Shown piece by piece: positions 35,644-46,600 of a DNA stretch of 64,000 nucleotides. Position numbers and translations under genes: made by a program. How positions within the stretch are numbered: position 1 is the stretch's first letter; each line of letters opens with the position of its first letter. The notes beneath the pieces were generated by a model. That model did not search any database. It had not been told where the DNA came from and saw only the letters and a program-made list of their open reading frames with translations. Origin of the DNA: Candidatus Endonucleibacter bathymodioli (GTDB lineage: Bacteria; Pseudomonadota; Gammaproteobacteria; Pseudomonadales; Endozoicomonadaceae); NCBI GenBank assembly GCA_030674915.1, contig JASXSV010000003.1, forward strand, positions 62,001-126,000, in the 5' to 3' direction.

Positions 35644-36175
35644 ACAGTATTATAAAAATTCACAAACCGCGCAAGGTCGATTCTGTCATCCTCCTCGAAT
35701 CAAAGATATATTTAGTATGCCACATATCCATTAATGTTTTGATCAGATGTCGGCCTTGTTTTTTGTTTGCAGTAGTCTAACTAGCGTGCATTTCTGCCCA
35801 ATGCCGTAAACTTTACTCAAAGCCACAAAATCATGCTCCGGCGTGCCTTTATATTCAGTACCATTGTCAGAATACTTGCATTCCAACGTGTAGGGACATT
35901 CCGCCACAATCTGTCTTAAAAACTCTGCGGCCTTTTTGGCCTGGAAACGTTGTTTGGTGGGCTTTCGTGGCGTGAATTACTGCTTTGTGCTCGGTCGATC
36001 ACCATGTAACTAGTTGACCGTGATGCCCTGAACTCCAGCTCAATCGCCATGATCGTCCAGTTTCCCGTTCCATAGTGCGGCCAAATCTCTTTACTAGCCA
36101 GCGGCGTTGAATTGATTCTTATGTGTATATTCATGTCTACATCCTTTCAAAAAGGTGTAAACAATGCCATTAAAT
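35644..36175 (-). pseudogene. IS481-family transposase remnant, most complete copy
   Basis: Minus-strand integrase-core remnant. From 36,134 downwards: MNIHIRINSTPLASKEIWPH, then SYMVIDRAQSSNSRHES, then LRQIVAECPYTLECKYSDNG, TEYKGTPEHDFVALSKVYGI, QKCT, RLLQTKNKADI, and DFYNTV. The DNG-E motif is visible, but stops and frameshifts interrupt it. It also preserves the uninterrupted target sequence of the IS5-A insertion at 16,800. Confidence 0.62.
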
Positions 36176-36287
36176 CGCACAGTTTATACTATGGGTGGAT
36201 AGGTTGTTTCTTTGATGCTCGTTGTATGGCAGGTGAAATGAGGCAGGTTAGAGAGTGTAAGCATTGAAGTATAACGGGTCTGGTTGG

Positions 36288-38138
36288 TCAGGATAGGAAC
36301 TGATCAGAAGTCACACGTAATACTTCTTCTACGGAGGTCATACCGGAGGCTATTTTGTCTGCACCAGATATCCTTAGGCTTTTCATGCCCTGCTTTATAG
36401 CCTGCTGCCGTAAATCGTTATTATTGGCATTTTCATTGATAAAATGCATTAAATCGCCATCTAGCACCATGAGCTCAAATAGACCAGCACGACCGCTATA
36501 GCCGGTATGCCGACAGTTTGAACAGCCAGACGCTTCAAATGCTTGTTTTGGGTGATCTGAAAAACAAGGGTAAGTCAACTTGGTCCAGTCCTTTTCGTCA
36601 AGGCTAATTTGGTTTTTACAGTTAGAACAAAGTGTCCGCACCAATCGCTGTGCCATAACGCCAAGGAGACAAGATTTAATAAGGTAGGCTGGAATGCTCA
36701 GTTCTATCATCCTGATAATCGCCGACGGTGCATCGTTGGTATGCATAGTTGATAGTACCAAGTGTCCAGTTAGGGCTGCTTGCATTGTCATTTCAGCAGT
36801 TTCTGAGTCTCTAATTTCACCAACCATAATAATATCCGGATCCTGTCTTAATAAAGTCCGTAATCCAGTAGCAAAATTCAGGTCGATACTATGCTGCACC
36901 TGCATCTGGTTAAAACTTGGCTCTATCATTTCAATAGGGTCTTCAATAGTGCAGACATTAATCTCTTGAGTGGCCAGATATTTCAATGTGGAGTATAGAG
37001 ACGTTGTTTTTCCGGATCCAGTTGGCCCTGTGATCAATATGAGTCCGTGGGGGCGTTTGGTAATTGATCGCCAACGTTGCTTATCATCCGTGGACAGACC
37101 AAGGTCAGATAAACTTTGTACCAATACGTCAGGATCAAAGATCCGCATCACCAATTTTTCACCAAAAGCAGTGGGCATTGTTGATAATCTCAATTCTGTC
37201 TCTTGGCTGTCTAGGCTTCTGGTTTTCAATCGCCCGTCTTGGGGTTTGCGCTTTTCAGCAACATTCATTCGTCCCAGTATTTTCAGCCTGCTTATAATTG
37301 AGCTGGTGATGGCTAGTGGCATTTCATAAATAAGATGAAGTATACCATCTATGCGAAATCGCAAATGGCAGTGCTCCCGTCTTGGCTCAATATGGATATC
37401 ACTGGCCCGTTGTTCGAAGGCATATCGCAGTAGCCATTCAACAATATTTGCAATATGCTGATCACTAGCCTCAGACGATTTCCCCCTCCCTAGTTCTAAC
37501 AGTTGTTCAAAGTTGCTAGTATTGTAGGCTGAATTTTTATTTTCTAAAGCTGCATCAACGGACTTGGATAACTGGTAAAATTCCTCGGTATAACGGCGAA
37601 TTTCAATGGGGTTGGCAATAACGCGTTTGAGCTGCTTGTTGTTAGCATGCTGAAGATTTTCTTCCCAGCTTTGATTCCAAGGTTGAGCAGATGCTATCAC
37701 TATGCTGTCATTAGATACTGTAACCGCAAGAATTTCATGTCTTTTGGAGTAGGCGTGGGACATGACCTTAGTAATAGTTGTAACATCTATTTTTAATGGA
37801 TCGATAATAAAAAAAGGTTGATCTACGCGATGTGCTAACCAGCTAAAGAGTTGCTCCAACTCCAGTGTTTGACGTGGTTCGGAAAAATTCTGAAAATTTA
37901 GGGATGCCAGCAGTTCTAGAGGGTTTATCCTGGGCGAGTGAGTAAATGCTTCAGACGTCAAAAGCTTATTCCTGTCATCTGGGCTAAGAAGAAGGCTATC
38001 TACCAGGTCTTGCAATAAGGCAGGGGAATCTAATATGGTTAGGTTGGGATTTGAGTCAGAGGTTGCCAAAATGCTCTCCTGGAAGTTACCTTTTATAGAA
38101 AAGGCTTTTGTAATAGACGAAATGTAAACTGCGCTCAT
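36288..38138 (-). CDS. GspE/PilB-family secretion ATPase
   Basis: 616-residue cytoplasmic hexameric ATPase of the type II secretion/type IV pilus family. N-terminal MshEN-like region to ~190, then the N2 domain (ASDIHIEPRREHCHLRFRID), Walker A GPTGSGKTTS at 371-380, Asp box CTIEDPIE, Walker B DIIMVGEIRD at 435-444, His box LVLSTMHTND, and a tetracysteine zinc site (Cys504, 507, 539, 542). All catalytic motifs are intact. No pilin, platform or secretin gene is nearby, so it may be an orphan serving a system encoded elsewhere. It is the only clearly native gene between two IS mosaics. Confidence 0.9.
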   Translation of the reverse strand: MSAVYISSITKAFSIKGNFQESILATSDSNPNLTILDSPALLQDLVDSLLLSPDDRNKLLTSEAFTHSPRINPLELLASLNFQNFSEPRQTLELEQLFSWLAHRVDQPFFIIDPLKIDVTTITKVMSHAYSKRHEILAVTVSNDSIVIASAQPWNQSWEENLQHANNKQLKRVIANPIEIRRYTEEFYQLSKSVDAALENKNSAYNTSNFEQLLELGRGKSSEASDQHIANIVEWLLRYAFEQRASDIHIEPRREHCHLRFRIDGILHLIYEMPLAITSSIISRLKILGRMNVAEKRKPQDGRLKTRSLDSQETELRLSTMPTAFGEKLVMRIFDPDVLVQSLSDLGLSTDDKQRWRSITKRPHGLILITGPTGSGKTTSLYSTLKYLATQEINVCTIEDPIEMIEPSFNQMQVQHSIDLNFATGLRTLLRQDPDIIMVGEIRDSETAEMTMQAALTGHLVLSTMHTNDAPSAIIRMIELSIPAYLIKSCLLGVMAQRLVRTLCSNCKNQISLDEKDWTKLTYPCFSDHPKQAFEASGCSNCRHTGYSGRAGLFELMVLDGDLMHFINENANNNDLRQQAIKQGMKSLRISGADKIASGMTSVEEVLRVTSDQFLS

Positions 38139-38232
38139 CCATTATACCCATGCTTCCAATCCTATGGGAGTTTCTATCCATTGTCGCGTACTAAAGTATC
38201 TAATTATTTTGACGAGGTGCTTCAGGTTTGCC

Positions 38233-38630
38233 CTAAAGAATCTCTGATTGAATCTCCAAAATTTGGTAAAATAGCCTCGCTATGGGCAAGTAGGTATCCA
38301 AAATGAAACAACAAAGTTTTGCGTCGCTCAGCTACGCAGCCAAAAAACGCAAAACGCAAAAAGAGTTGTTTCTTGAGAAAATGGAATCTTGTGTTCATTG
38401 GGCAGCCTTTGAAACAATCATTAAACCACATTACCCGAAAAGTGGACGTATTGGAGGGCGCAGCCGATCGTCCTGACCACCATGCTGCGTATCTATCTCA
38501 TGCAGCAATGGTTTCAACTATCCGATCCGATGATGGAAGACGCGGTGTATGAAATTGAATCAATGAGAAGATTTGCCAAATTGGAGCTGTGCGAAGATCG
38601 GTTACCTGATGAAACAACTATCCTGAAATA
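38233..38630 (+). mobile_element. IS5-B 5' fragment
   Basis: Starts at the terminal repeat GAATCTCTGATTGA and codes for [40 protein letters not shown], then the shared frameshift site and [20 protein letters not shown] in the next frame. Here the internal codon that is TAG in the other copies is GAG. The element stops at ~38,630, where the sequence switches to IS5-A. Confidence 0.82.
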
Positions 38631-39484
38631 AAGTTAGTATAAATTAAGCGATTCGGCCCTAGAGGAACAACTTGCTCGCGATCTTTTATTTCGTCGATTT
38701 ATTGCGCTCGACATTTCAGAGTCAGTGCCGGACCACAGTGCTTTTTGGCGATTTAGACAGAAGCTCGATAACTTGTTGCTTATGGATAAGTTACTTCAAG
38801 AAATCAATTCCCAGCTTATAGATCAAGGTCTTTATATTAAATTTGGAGGTATCAGTATTGTTGACGCTAGCGTAATTGAGGCTAAGCAGTGTCGCCCAAA
38901 TAAGGATTAAGACAAGCAGTCAACACAAGACCCTGACGAGAAGTGGAACGTGAAAGGAGGTTCTGACGGGAAGAGTAAAAGTACCTATGGCTATAAAGCG
39001 CACATAAATGTCGATGAGGATGGGCTGATAAAATCGATCGGTTACACAGCAGGAAATGTTCACGATTCAAATTGTTCCACTGAGCTATTAGATGGTGAAG
39101 ATTCGTCTGTTTATGCGGATAGTGCCTATTCCAGCAAGAAGCACCGTGAATGGCTGGATGATAGAAGTCTTGATAACAGAATAATAAAACGTGCTTATCG
39201 AAATAAACCATTAACAGGAAATGATAAATACTTTAACTGGTTACATTCTGGCGTGCGCTGCACTGTGGAGCGAGTATTTGGTGCTTTGAAATTACACTAT
39301 AGCATGGCGAAAGCTCGTTATCTTGGCTTAAGCCGAAACCGCACACGGTTTGAAATAATGTGCGTGGAGCACAACATTAAACGAGGTTTATCGATTCAGC
39401 AGGAAAGTTGCGCCTGAAAATCGAAAATAAAGGGTGAAATGGCTCGAATGGCGCATATTCGAGCTGAAATCGTGTTTTTTAAGG
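38631..39484 (+). mobile_element. IS5-A 3' fragment fused to IS5-B
   Basis: Begins within the transposase coding region (YKLSDSALEEQLA in frame) and runs to the hot-spot site in its 3' region, where IS30-B begins. The coding sequence has a TAA at 38,908 (after CRPNKD) and other changes. It is split into readable stretches 38,725-38,910 and 38,950-39,417. More diverged from the intact copies than the copies at 2.7, 16.9 or 26 kb, so an older insertion. Confidence 0.82.
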
Positions 39485-40566
39485 CGCGGATTTCAGTCAT
39501 AAGTGCGCCATATTGAAAAAGTTGAGCCAGAGGGTACACTCACGGTTCTACCAAAAACCAATGTGAGACCACTTATGAATAAGCGTTATACCCACCTGAC
39601 TCAAGAAGAAAGATACCAGATTTGGTCAGAGAAAAAAGCAGGAGTTTCAAATGAAATTATCGCCCAAGACTTAAGGCGTGATTTGAGTACCGTTAAAAGA
39701 GAGTTGGCTAGAAATACAGGGGCTAGAGGTTATCGCCCGAAGCAAGCACATAATTTTGCGCAGGAACGTCATCAACAGAAACCAAAAGCGACCAAGATGG
39801 TAGCTGAACTGAAAGATAAAATTACTGACAGACTAAGTAAGCAGTGGAGCCCTGAGCAAATACAAGGACGCCTTAAACGAGATAATCAACCTTCTGTATG
39901 TCCCGCTACGATTTACCAGTTTATTCGAGAGGACAAAGCTGGGGGTGGTTGCTTGTATCAACATCTTCGGCACAAGAAGTATAAGCAAAGAACAAGAAAG
40001 CCCGATGCACGAGGCCAGATCCGAAACCGTGTTAGCATTGATGATCGACCTGGAATTGTGGATCAAAAAATACGTTTAGGCGATTGGGAAGCAGACACTG
40101 TAATTGGCAAAAGACACAAGGGTGTACTGGTTACATTAACGGAAAGAGTGAGTAAATTAAATTTGGTAAAACGTGTTCCTTCAAAGCACGCTGACGTGGT
40201 GACGAAAGCAATTATAACGATGCTCAAGCCTTACCAATCAGACTTACTCACGATCACATTTGATAACGGAAAGGAGTTCGCCTTTCATGAAAAAATCAAG
40301 AAAAAGCTTAACGTAGATACCTATTTTGCTCACCCTTACTCCTCGTGGGAACGAGGTTTGAATGAAAATCATAATGGTTTGATAAGACAATATTTGCCCA
40401 AAAGCCAATCTTTGGATAATGTCACTGACAAAGAAATTTTAGATATACAAAACCGACTAAACCAAAGACCAAGAAAACTGTTAGACTTTAAAACACCTGA
40501 TGAGATTTATAGTGAAATGGCGTTAGCTGCATAAATTTTAAGGGGCACTTATGACTAAAATCCGCG
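39485..40566 (+). mobile_element. IS30-B element, intact
   Basis: 1082-bp element with inverted ends CGCGGATTT...AAATCCGCG. Its left flank is IS5-A DNA at TTTTTTAAGG, the same position and relative orientation as in the copy at 1565-2646. Its right flank is a different IS5-A segment, so the region has recombined. Confidence 0.9.
39575..40534 (+). CDS. IS30-B transposase (intact)
   Basis: 319 residues from ATG 39,575 (MNKRYTHLTQEERYQIW), the standard IS30 N-terminus; an upstream in-frame start (39,503) would begin in the terminal repeat. Helix-turn-helix region EIIAQDLRRDLSTVKRELAR; DDE core GDWEADTVIGKRHKG, TITFDNGKEFAFHEK, SSWERGLNENHNGLIRQYLP. This copy has five G at the site where the copy at 1598-2556 has four, so it is likely functional and could mobilise the other copies. 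Confidence 0.92.
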   Translation: MNKRYTHLTQEERYQIWSEKKAGVSNEIIAQDLRRDLSTVKRELARNTGARGYRPKQAHNFAQERHQQKPKATKMVAELKDKITDRLSKQWSPEQIQGRLKRDNQPSVCPATIYQFIREDKAGGGCLYQHLRHKKYKQRTRKPDARGQIRNRVSIDDRPGIVDQKIRLGDWEADTVIGKRHKGVLVTLTERVSKLNLVKRVPSKHADVVTKAIITMLKPYQSDLLTITFDNGKEFAFHEKIKKKLNVDTYFAHPYSSWERGLNENHNGLIRQYLPKSQSLDNVTDKEILDIQNRLNQRPRKLLDFKTPDEIYSEMALAA

Positions 40567-40567
40567 G

Positions 40568-40939
40568 AATAATAAAACGTGCTTATCGAAATAAACCATT
40601 AACAGAACATGATAAGTGCTTTAACCGTTTACATTCTGGCATGCGCTGCACTGTGGAGCGAGTATTTGGCGTTTTGAAATTACACTATGGCATGGCGAAA
40701 GCTCGTTATCTTGGCTTAAGCCGAAACCTCACACGTTTTGAAATAATGTGCGTGGCGCACAATATTAAACGAGGCTTATCAATTCAGCAGGCAAGTTGTG
40801 CCTGAAAATCGAAAATGAAGGGTGAAATGGCTCGAATGGCAAATATTCGAACTGAAATCGTGTTTTTTAATGTTTTATCTTCACAAAAATACGATTTAAT
40901 TAATAGTGGGCTTATGCAGCGTTATCGTGCAAAGATCTC
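40568..40939 (+). mobile_element. IS5-A 3' fragment
   Basis: Runs from an internal transposase segment (AYRNKPLTEHDKCFNRLHSG and on to the stop at 40,805) through the non-coding tail to the end ATCGTGCAAAGATCTC. Carries the 3' region without any IS30 insertion. Confidence 0.85.
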
Positions 40940-41098
40940 TCTTTCTCACTACAATCACCTCCTATTCGTAAGCTCGTGGATATTCTCTCATTTATCTCCT
41001 ACACACCTTCAATGGTAACTGGTATAATTGTTCCTTGACGATAAATAACTTCAGATTTTTCATCCTGTACATAGTCATCCATTACTTATGCTTGCAAT

Positions 41099-42457
41099 CT
41101 AGGATGAGAACCGATGTTCTTGTAATACCTCATATGCTTTATACAATTTTTTAAAATTTTCAGCCGCTTGTTTTTCATTGCCTATGTTTTTATCTGGATG
41201 CGCGCAGCGTAGTGATTTAAGTGCACATTTTTTATTTTTATCCTTATTTTCTGTTATAGAAAGAGTAGCCCATGCTTCTGAAATCACATCAACATTATTG
41301 GCTTTATCATCCCAGCATAAGACACCAATCTTTACCTCCGTATTAACACCTGGTTGTATATAGAAGTCCCCACCAATGTTAATTACATGTTGTTTGCTTA
41401 TAAATATGAACTTTTCATCTACACGTCGGATGACAACATTTTTTATGCGTCCATCTTTATCTGAATAAACAACACAGCGATCGGATATTTGTTGAAATGA
41501 TAAACCATCTTCACAATTACTTTCTAACCATGAATTTATTTTATCAGGGAATTTTACAGAGAAGCCTTTAAAATCATTATCAGTGCCATAAAATGATTCA
41601 AATGATGGTTCTTCATTACTCTTTTGCTCAGACCTACCTGAACTATTGGGCTTACGTCGATAACCTCTAGCGCTTTCCCTTTCCTTATAATTATATGCTT
41701 TTTCTTTCTCTTGGGATGCATTATTCTGTGAATCAGAAGTTTTATTTGAGCTTTCTGTTTTATAAGAAGGCTGCTGAGCATCAGTTTCTTTCAGCGCTTC
41801 TCTAAATGGAAGAAGCATTGAGGAAAAGAATAAATCAGCTTTTGCATCAGGAGAAATTAAATTGTTTTTTATATTATTCTCTTTTTTTTCAATATTAATT
41901 TTAAGGTTTTTTAGTCCATTAGATAAGTTACTACTCTTTCCTAAAATTTCCAATAAAACAGTATTGAGTTTTTTAATAGATAAGCCTTCTGTACGAATCA
42001 CGGCCTTGAACTTTTCTTCTGTAGTTCCATTTTCCGGCATACTGATAGATAAACTAAGACAGATATCCTTCACAAGGTTCTCTGGTGTAATTATATATTC
42101 TTTGTCTTTCTTTATTTGTGCGTCAACATTGTTATTTTGCATGCCTTGTTTTTCGTGAACGATACTTCCTATATGTGTTTCTTCTTTTTTATCTGTATTT
42201 TCGAGGATATTTTTTCTTGGATAATGATTTAACGCTGTTTCCGTATGGAAACAAGTTCTTTTTATATGGGGTTGAGCATTTGTTTGATTATTGTGATTGT
42301 GCCGTAAACCATGAGCCAACTTCAAAAGCATGATAGCTTGAAAAGAAGCACTTGTTATGTGACAGTGAATAAATTTACCTAGTTCATAAGCGCTATCACT
42401 AAGAGCTCTGAATGGCTCTGTTAATCCTTTGGATAGATTTTGAGAATTAATATTCAT
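41099..42457 (-). CDS. Protein with C-terminal J domain (effector candidate)
   Basis: 452 residues. Only the last ~45 are recognisable: ALKSLRCAHPDKNIGNEK then QAAENFKKLYKAYEVLQEH, helices II-III of a J domain with the HPD motif at ~420-422. Such domains stimulate Hsp70 ATPases. The N-terminal ~400 residues match no family I know: Ser/Asn/Lys-rich, with a disordered stretch at ~240-290 (SNKTSDSQNNASQEKEKAYN) and a beta-rich part (~330-390). There is no signal peptide or Gly/Phe or zinc region, so it is not DnaJ. A J domain at the very C-terminus on a disordered protein, next to the repeat-module genes in a T3SS-bearing genome, suggests a host-directed effector; that is inference. Confidence 0.72.
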   Translation of the reverse strand: MNINSQNLSKGLTEPFRALSDSAYELGKFIHCHITSASFQAIMLLKLAHGLRHNHNNQTNAQPHIKRTCFHTETALNHYPRKNILENTDKKEETHIGSIVHEKQGMQNNNVDAQIKKDKEYIITPENLVKDICLSLSISMPENGTTEEKFKAVIRTEGLSIKKLNTVLLEILGKSSNLSNGLKNLKINIEKKENNIKNNLISPDAKADLFFSSMLLPFREALKETDAQQPSYKTESSNKTSDSQNNASQEKEKAYNYKERESARGYRRKPNSSGRSEQKSNEEPSFESFYGTDNDFKGFSVKFPDKINSWLESNCEDGLSFQQISDRCVVYSDKDGRIKNVVIRRVDEKFIFISKQHVINIGGDFYIQPGVNTEVKIGVLCWDDKANNVDVISEAWATLSITENKDKNKKCALKSLRCAHPDKNIGNEKQAAENFKKLYKAYEVLQEHRFSS

Positions 42458-42665
42458 AAGACTGTCCTTATTCCATTTTATTAAACTAAGAGTCTAACAT
42501 ACCTATAAAAGGTATTCTTTTGTTATATCTATATGTGTTTAGAGTATATAATATGCTTTTAGTTCAATTAATATTAGATATTCACAATAAATTACGGCAG
42601 AATCCAATCCTAAATTCTCAACCTGTGTACGGAACATAGGCACTAGATAACGAATTTAACAGATA

Positions 42666-42801
42666 TATACCAGTTGCGATGGAAGGTGTGAACAAGCAAT
42701 AAACAAGCGAGCGAGGCCCATGAGCCTACGAGTATTAGATGCGTGCAGTAAGTGAGAGCAGCCAATAACCTCAATCCTTTAAAAAGAATAGGTATACATC
42801 A
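42666..42801. repeat. Dispersed intergenic repeat, copy
   Basis: Contains GGAAGGTGTGAACAAGCAAT, AACAAGCGAGCGAGGCCCAT, GAGCCTACGAGTATTAG, GTAAGTGAGAGCAGCCAATA and ACCTCAATCCTTTAAAA. It lies upstream of the J-domain gene. Confidence 0.6.
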
Positions 42802-42839
42802 TCTTGTTCATCGACCAGAAAAAAAGTAGTGTTTCTCAC

Positions 42840-43260
42840 TGATGCAAGTAAGCTGTGATACCTCACCTGCGTTTATCAGAATCATTCGCGACGAACCCAC
42901 AGAAAAAGAGACTGCCTTTGATAAATTTCATATCATAAAAATTATCAATGAAACGGTAGACAGTGTGCGGCTGGATTAGGAAAGACCAACCATTTACTCA
43001 CCGGTAAACGCTACACCCTGCTGAAAAATGAACCCATCCTGACTGCAAAGCACAAAACCACTCGTAACAGTCTCTGCCTCCCAAACCTCAACCTGAGTCA
43101 TATGAGCGCCCTGCAAAGAGGCTTTGAGTCAAAATAAATGGTACCTAGGCTACTCACAATCGATTAAAGCCACTGATGAAGTCCACCAAGACGGTAAAAC
43201 GACACTAGTCCAATGTCTTGAACTGGAAAGATATAGACATCAACATTTGCTTACTGGAAT
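42840..43260 (+). pseudogene. ISL3-family transposase remnant, copy 1
   Basis: Decayed coding traces FIRIIRDEPTEKETAFDKFH, IIKIINETVDSVRLD and, one frame over, NHLLTGKRYTLLKNEPIL then TAKHKTTRNSLCLPNLNLSH. The FDKFHIIK...NE-VD pattern and the following TGKRYTLLKNE pattern are typical of ISL3-family transposases. A diverged duplicate lies at 46,740-47,060 before the next gene of the repeat-module family, so this remnant was copied along with the gene. Confidence 0.5.
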
Positions 43261-43540
43261 ACCTAAATTCAGTTATCCAGAAAGATAAGCAAAGGCACGA
43301 ACTACAAGAATACACACTGTAAAATTATGTTTTTTTATCATAAATTTCCGCTCTTTATACGACACTAGTTATCATGCAAGTATAGAGACAGTAACCCACT
43401 TGGGCTATACATATAAAATGATTAATATCGATACCGAATAAAAACTCCAACCGCCCTAACAAACCATTATACACCAATGGGTTGCGCCCGTGTCGTGGGG
43501 ATTGGGACAAAATAAAAAAGGTTTGATTTGATTTACAGAC

Positions 43541-43563
43541 TGTATGATCACATGATAGATTGT
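43541..43563 (+). promoter_or_regulatory. Conserved upstream motif of repeat-module gene 1
   Basis: TGTATGATCACATGATA followed by (G/C)ATTGT occurs about 40-60 bases before the start codon here and again at 47,339-47,361 before gene 2. It contains the palindrome TGATCA. Candidate operator or promoter element; it may also be simply retained from the duplication. Confidence 0.4.
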
Positions 43564-43603
43564 AGTTCTATGATAAGTTATAAAATAAAGGGATTATTTT
43601 GTT

Positions 43604-46600
43604 ATGAAAATCACTCCACAAATATCAAATACCATTTCATCCTCCATCACTTCAGGAGTGTTTAAAGTTAACGATAATAAAAAAATCATTACGGTCTTTC
43701 CCGCGGGCAAAAATGTGGAGGCACTTGTCGTTAAAAATGGAGAGATTCGTAATGTCAGCTATACTGGAAACGTAAAAGAAGCAAATGCACTATACGATGC
43801 CTACAAGAAAGACCAAGACAGTAAGCCAATACGTGATAGAACAGTTCATGGATATGATGGTAGTGGTGAACCAGCTGCCAAAAAGGCTAAAAAAGATATA
43901 TTTGGTATAACTAATGATTTATCTGATCCGAACAGGCCTAACGATATTGCTAGTGCACTCTCAAGCCTATATGACGATGAGTGGTCTGAAACAATGGAAA
44001 ATCTTTCAGATCAGTACCCAAATATGAGCGAGACTGAAGCACTAACTATATTATTTGATTCCCTAATGACTTCTTATGACGTATGCAAAAAAAACCCCTC
44101 GTTAGAGAGTGCGGATAAGACGAATATGATACTAAAAGGCATCAGTGGTGTGTACAATTCTTTCCATGATCTTTATAAAACCATAAAGACATATGTAAAA
44201 AACTGTACTCATATATGTACAGCGATGTTTCAACAGTCTCCACCTATGACTTTTGGTAAAATTCCTGAAAAAAACAATGTTTTTCCAACAGACGACTATA
44301 AGGAGTATAGTGCTCATGGATCTACGGTAGACTATGTGGTCTGGCCTCCGCTTTATCAGCACGAAGGAGGTCCTAAAATGCTAAAAGGAGTTGCTCAGCC
44401 TATAAATACGAAAAAGACAACAACTTCTTTCAACGAAACCGATCAACAAATCCTCAACTTGATGAAAGAGACAGAATCACTGGAAGAAAGAATCCTCAAA
44501 ACGGGAAATACGTACGACTACCCTCTAGCCAAACCCAATCCTGAAAATACTAATCCAGCATCAAGAATGGCATATTGGCGCAAAAGACATGATACCACTA
44601 GGACTGAGCTATCAAAATTTGCTGGACATCAACTAATTGACGGAAATCCTCGGATCACTGACTACTCTGATCCGAACAGGCCGATGAAGGTTGCTGAGAA
44701 ATACTCAGAGTTATATGACAATGAGTGGACTGATATGCTGGATGCCTGTCTAAAGAATAATGATAACTTTACCGAGAAGAAATCCGCAGCACTGTCCTTT
44801 CAATCCCTGATGATTGCTAATCAAGTATGCCAAAATAACCCAGCGTTAGCGCTTGATGCTAAGGAGGCGATGATCCTAAAAGAAATCAAGAGTACATTCA
44901 ATAATGTTAATATTCCTGATAATGTCATCAAGTCCTATGTCAAGAAGTGTACTTATGTATGTACATACATGCTTGCACAGAAGCCACCTATGGTTTTTGG
45001 TGAAATACCTCAGACTGGTAATGACTTCCCAGAAGGCGACTATACGCCGTATAATGGCAATAATGGACCGAAGGTAGACCATGTGGTTTGGCCTCCGCTT
45101 TATCTGAACAAAAACGGTCGTCTATTATTCAACGGAATTGCTAAGTCTTCAGGCGTAACAACAAAGACAAAAACTGATTTTATAGAAACCAATGAAAAAG
45201 TTCTCGAGCAGGTGGCAGAGGTAAAAACACTGGAAGCAAGAATTGCCAAAATGGGGGGCACGTATGAATACCAAGTACCTAATCCTGGAGATACTGATCT
45301 AAATACAAGACTTGGCTACTGGAAAAAAAGAGTTGATGCCACCCTAAGTGAGACATCAAAATATGCTGGAGATAAACTAAGGGCCGGAAATCATGATATC
45401 ACTGACTTATCTGATAAAAATAGGCCGTTAAAGATTTCTGAGAGTCTCGAAAATATATATAACAATCATGGATTTGATCCAATAACTGAAATTGAATCTA
45501 ATAACCCCTACTTAAAGGGAACAGAGCAATCCACAGTTATATTATTTAGATCCCTAATGACTGCTTATGAAGTATGCAAAAATCACAAAGAGTCCAAGAT
45601 TGATGCTCAGGAGGCGATGATACTACAAAAACTCCAGGAGGAATTCCATCCTATCAAAATTTTTGGGGATGAATTAAAAAGCTATATAAGTAAATGTACT
45701 AATACATGTACAGCTATGCTTACACAGACGCCACCTATGGTTTTTGGTAAAACACCTGATAGAAATAGTGACTTTATAAAAAAGCACTATAGGGAGTATA
45801 CCGCTGCTGGAACGAAGGTAGACTATATGATTTGGCCTGTGCTTTATCGGTCCGAAGACGGTTCTATATTATCAAAAGGCGTTGTTCAGCCTATGTCTAC
45901 GGAAAAGACGGAAAAGACAAAAACTGATTTCACAGAAACCGATAACACAGTTATCAAGATTATGAACAAAGCAATAGAAGATGAAGCAATAATTGCTTCT
46001 AAAGGAATTAAGTATGAATACTCACTACCTAGACCTGACAGTGCTAATCTACAGGAAAGAACTGACTACTGGACGAAAAGACAGCATGCTGCTTTGATTG
46101 AGCGATCAAAAACTGCTGGAAGTAAAACATATGATAGCAATCCTGATATATCTGATTTACGGGATACAAACAGGCCGATGATGGTGGGTATGCAATTCTC
46201 AAAGCTATATGACGATCAATGGACTGATGCATCGGAAGATATTATGGAAAACAACAAAAGTTTAACAGATGAGCAAAAAACACAAATATTATTTAGTTCC
46301 ATAAAGACTACTCATGACATATGCAAAAATAACACAAGTCTCTCAAGTAATAATAAGGAAGAGATGATACTAAACGAACTCAAGAAAGAATTCAATTCTG
46401 CCGATCTTTCTGGGGATGGAATAAAAGAATATATAAAAGAATCTACTATAATATGTACACGTATGCTCTCACATACCCCCCCTCTGACGTTTGGTAAAAT
46501 ACCTAAGAAGGGTGATGACTTTAGCAAAGAACTCTACACGCAGTATGACGCTACAGGAACTAAGGTAGACTATATGGTTTTTCCTATACTTCACATGTAC

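Noticed and set aside
43541..43563. CRP-like operator (TGTGA...TCACA type)
   Set aside because: The motif has TGATCA and ATGATA arms but lacks the TGTGA/TCACA pair at the right spacing.
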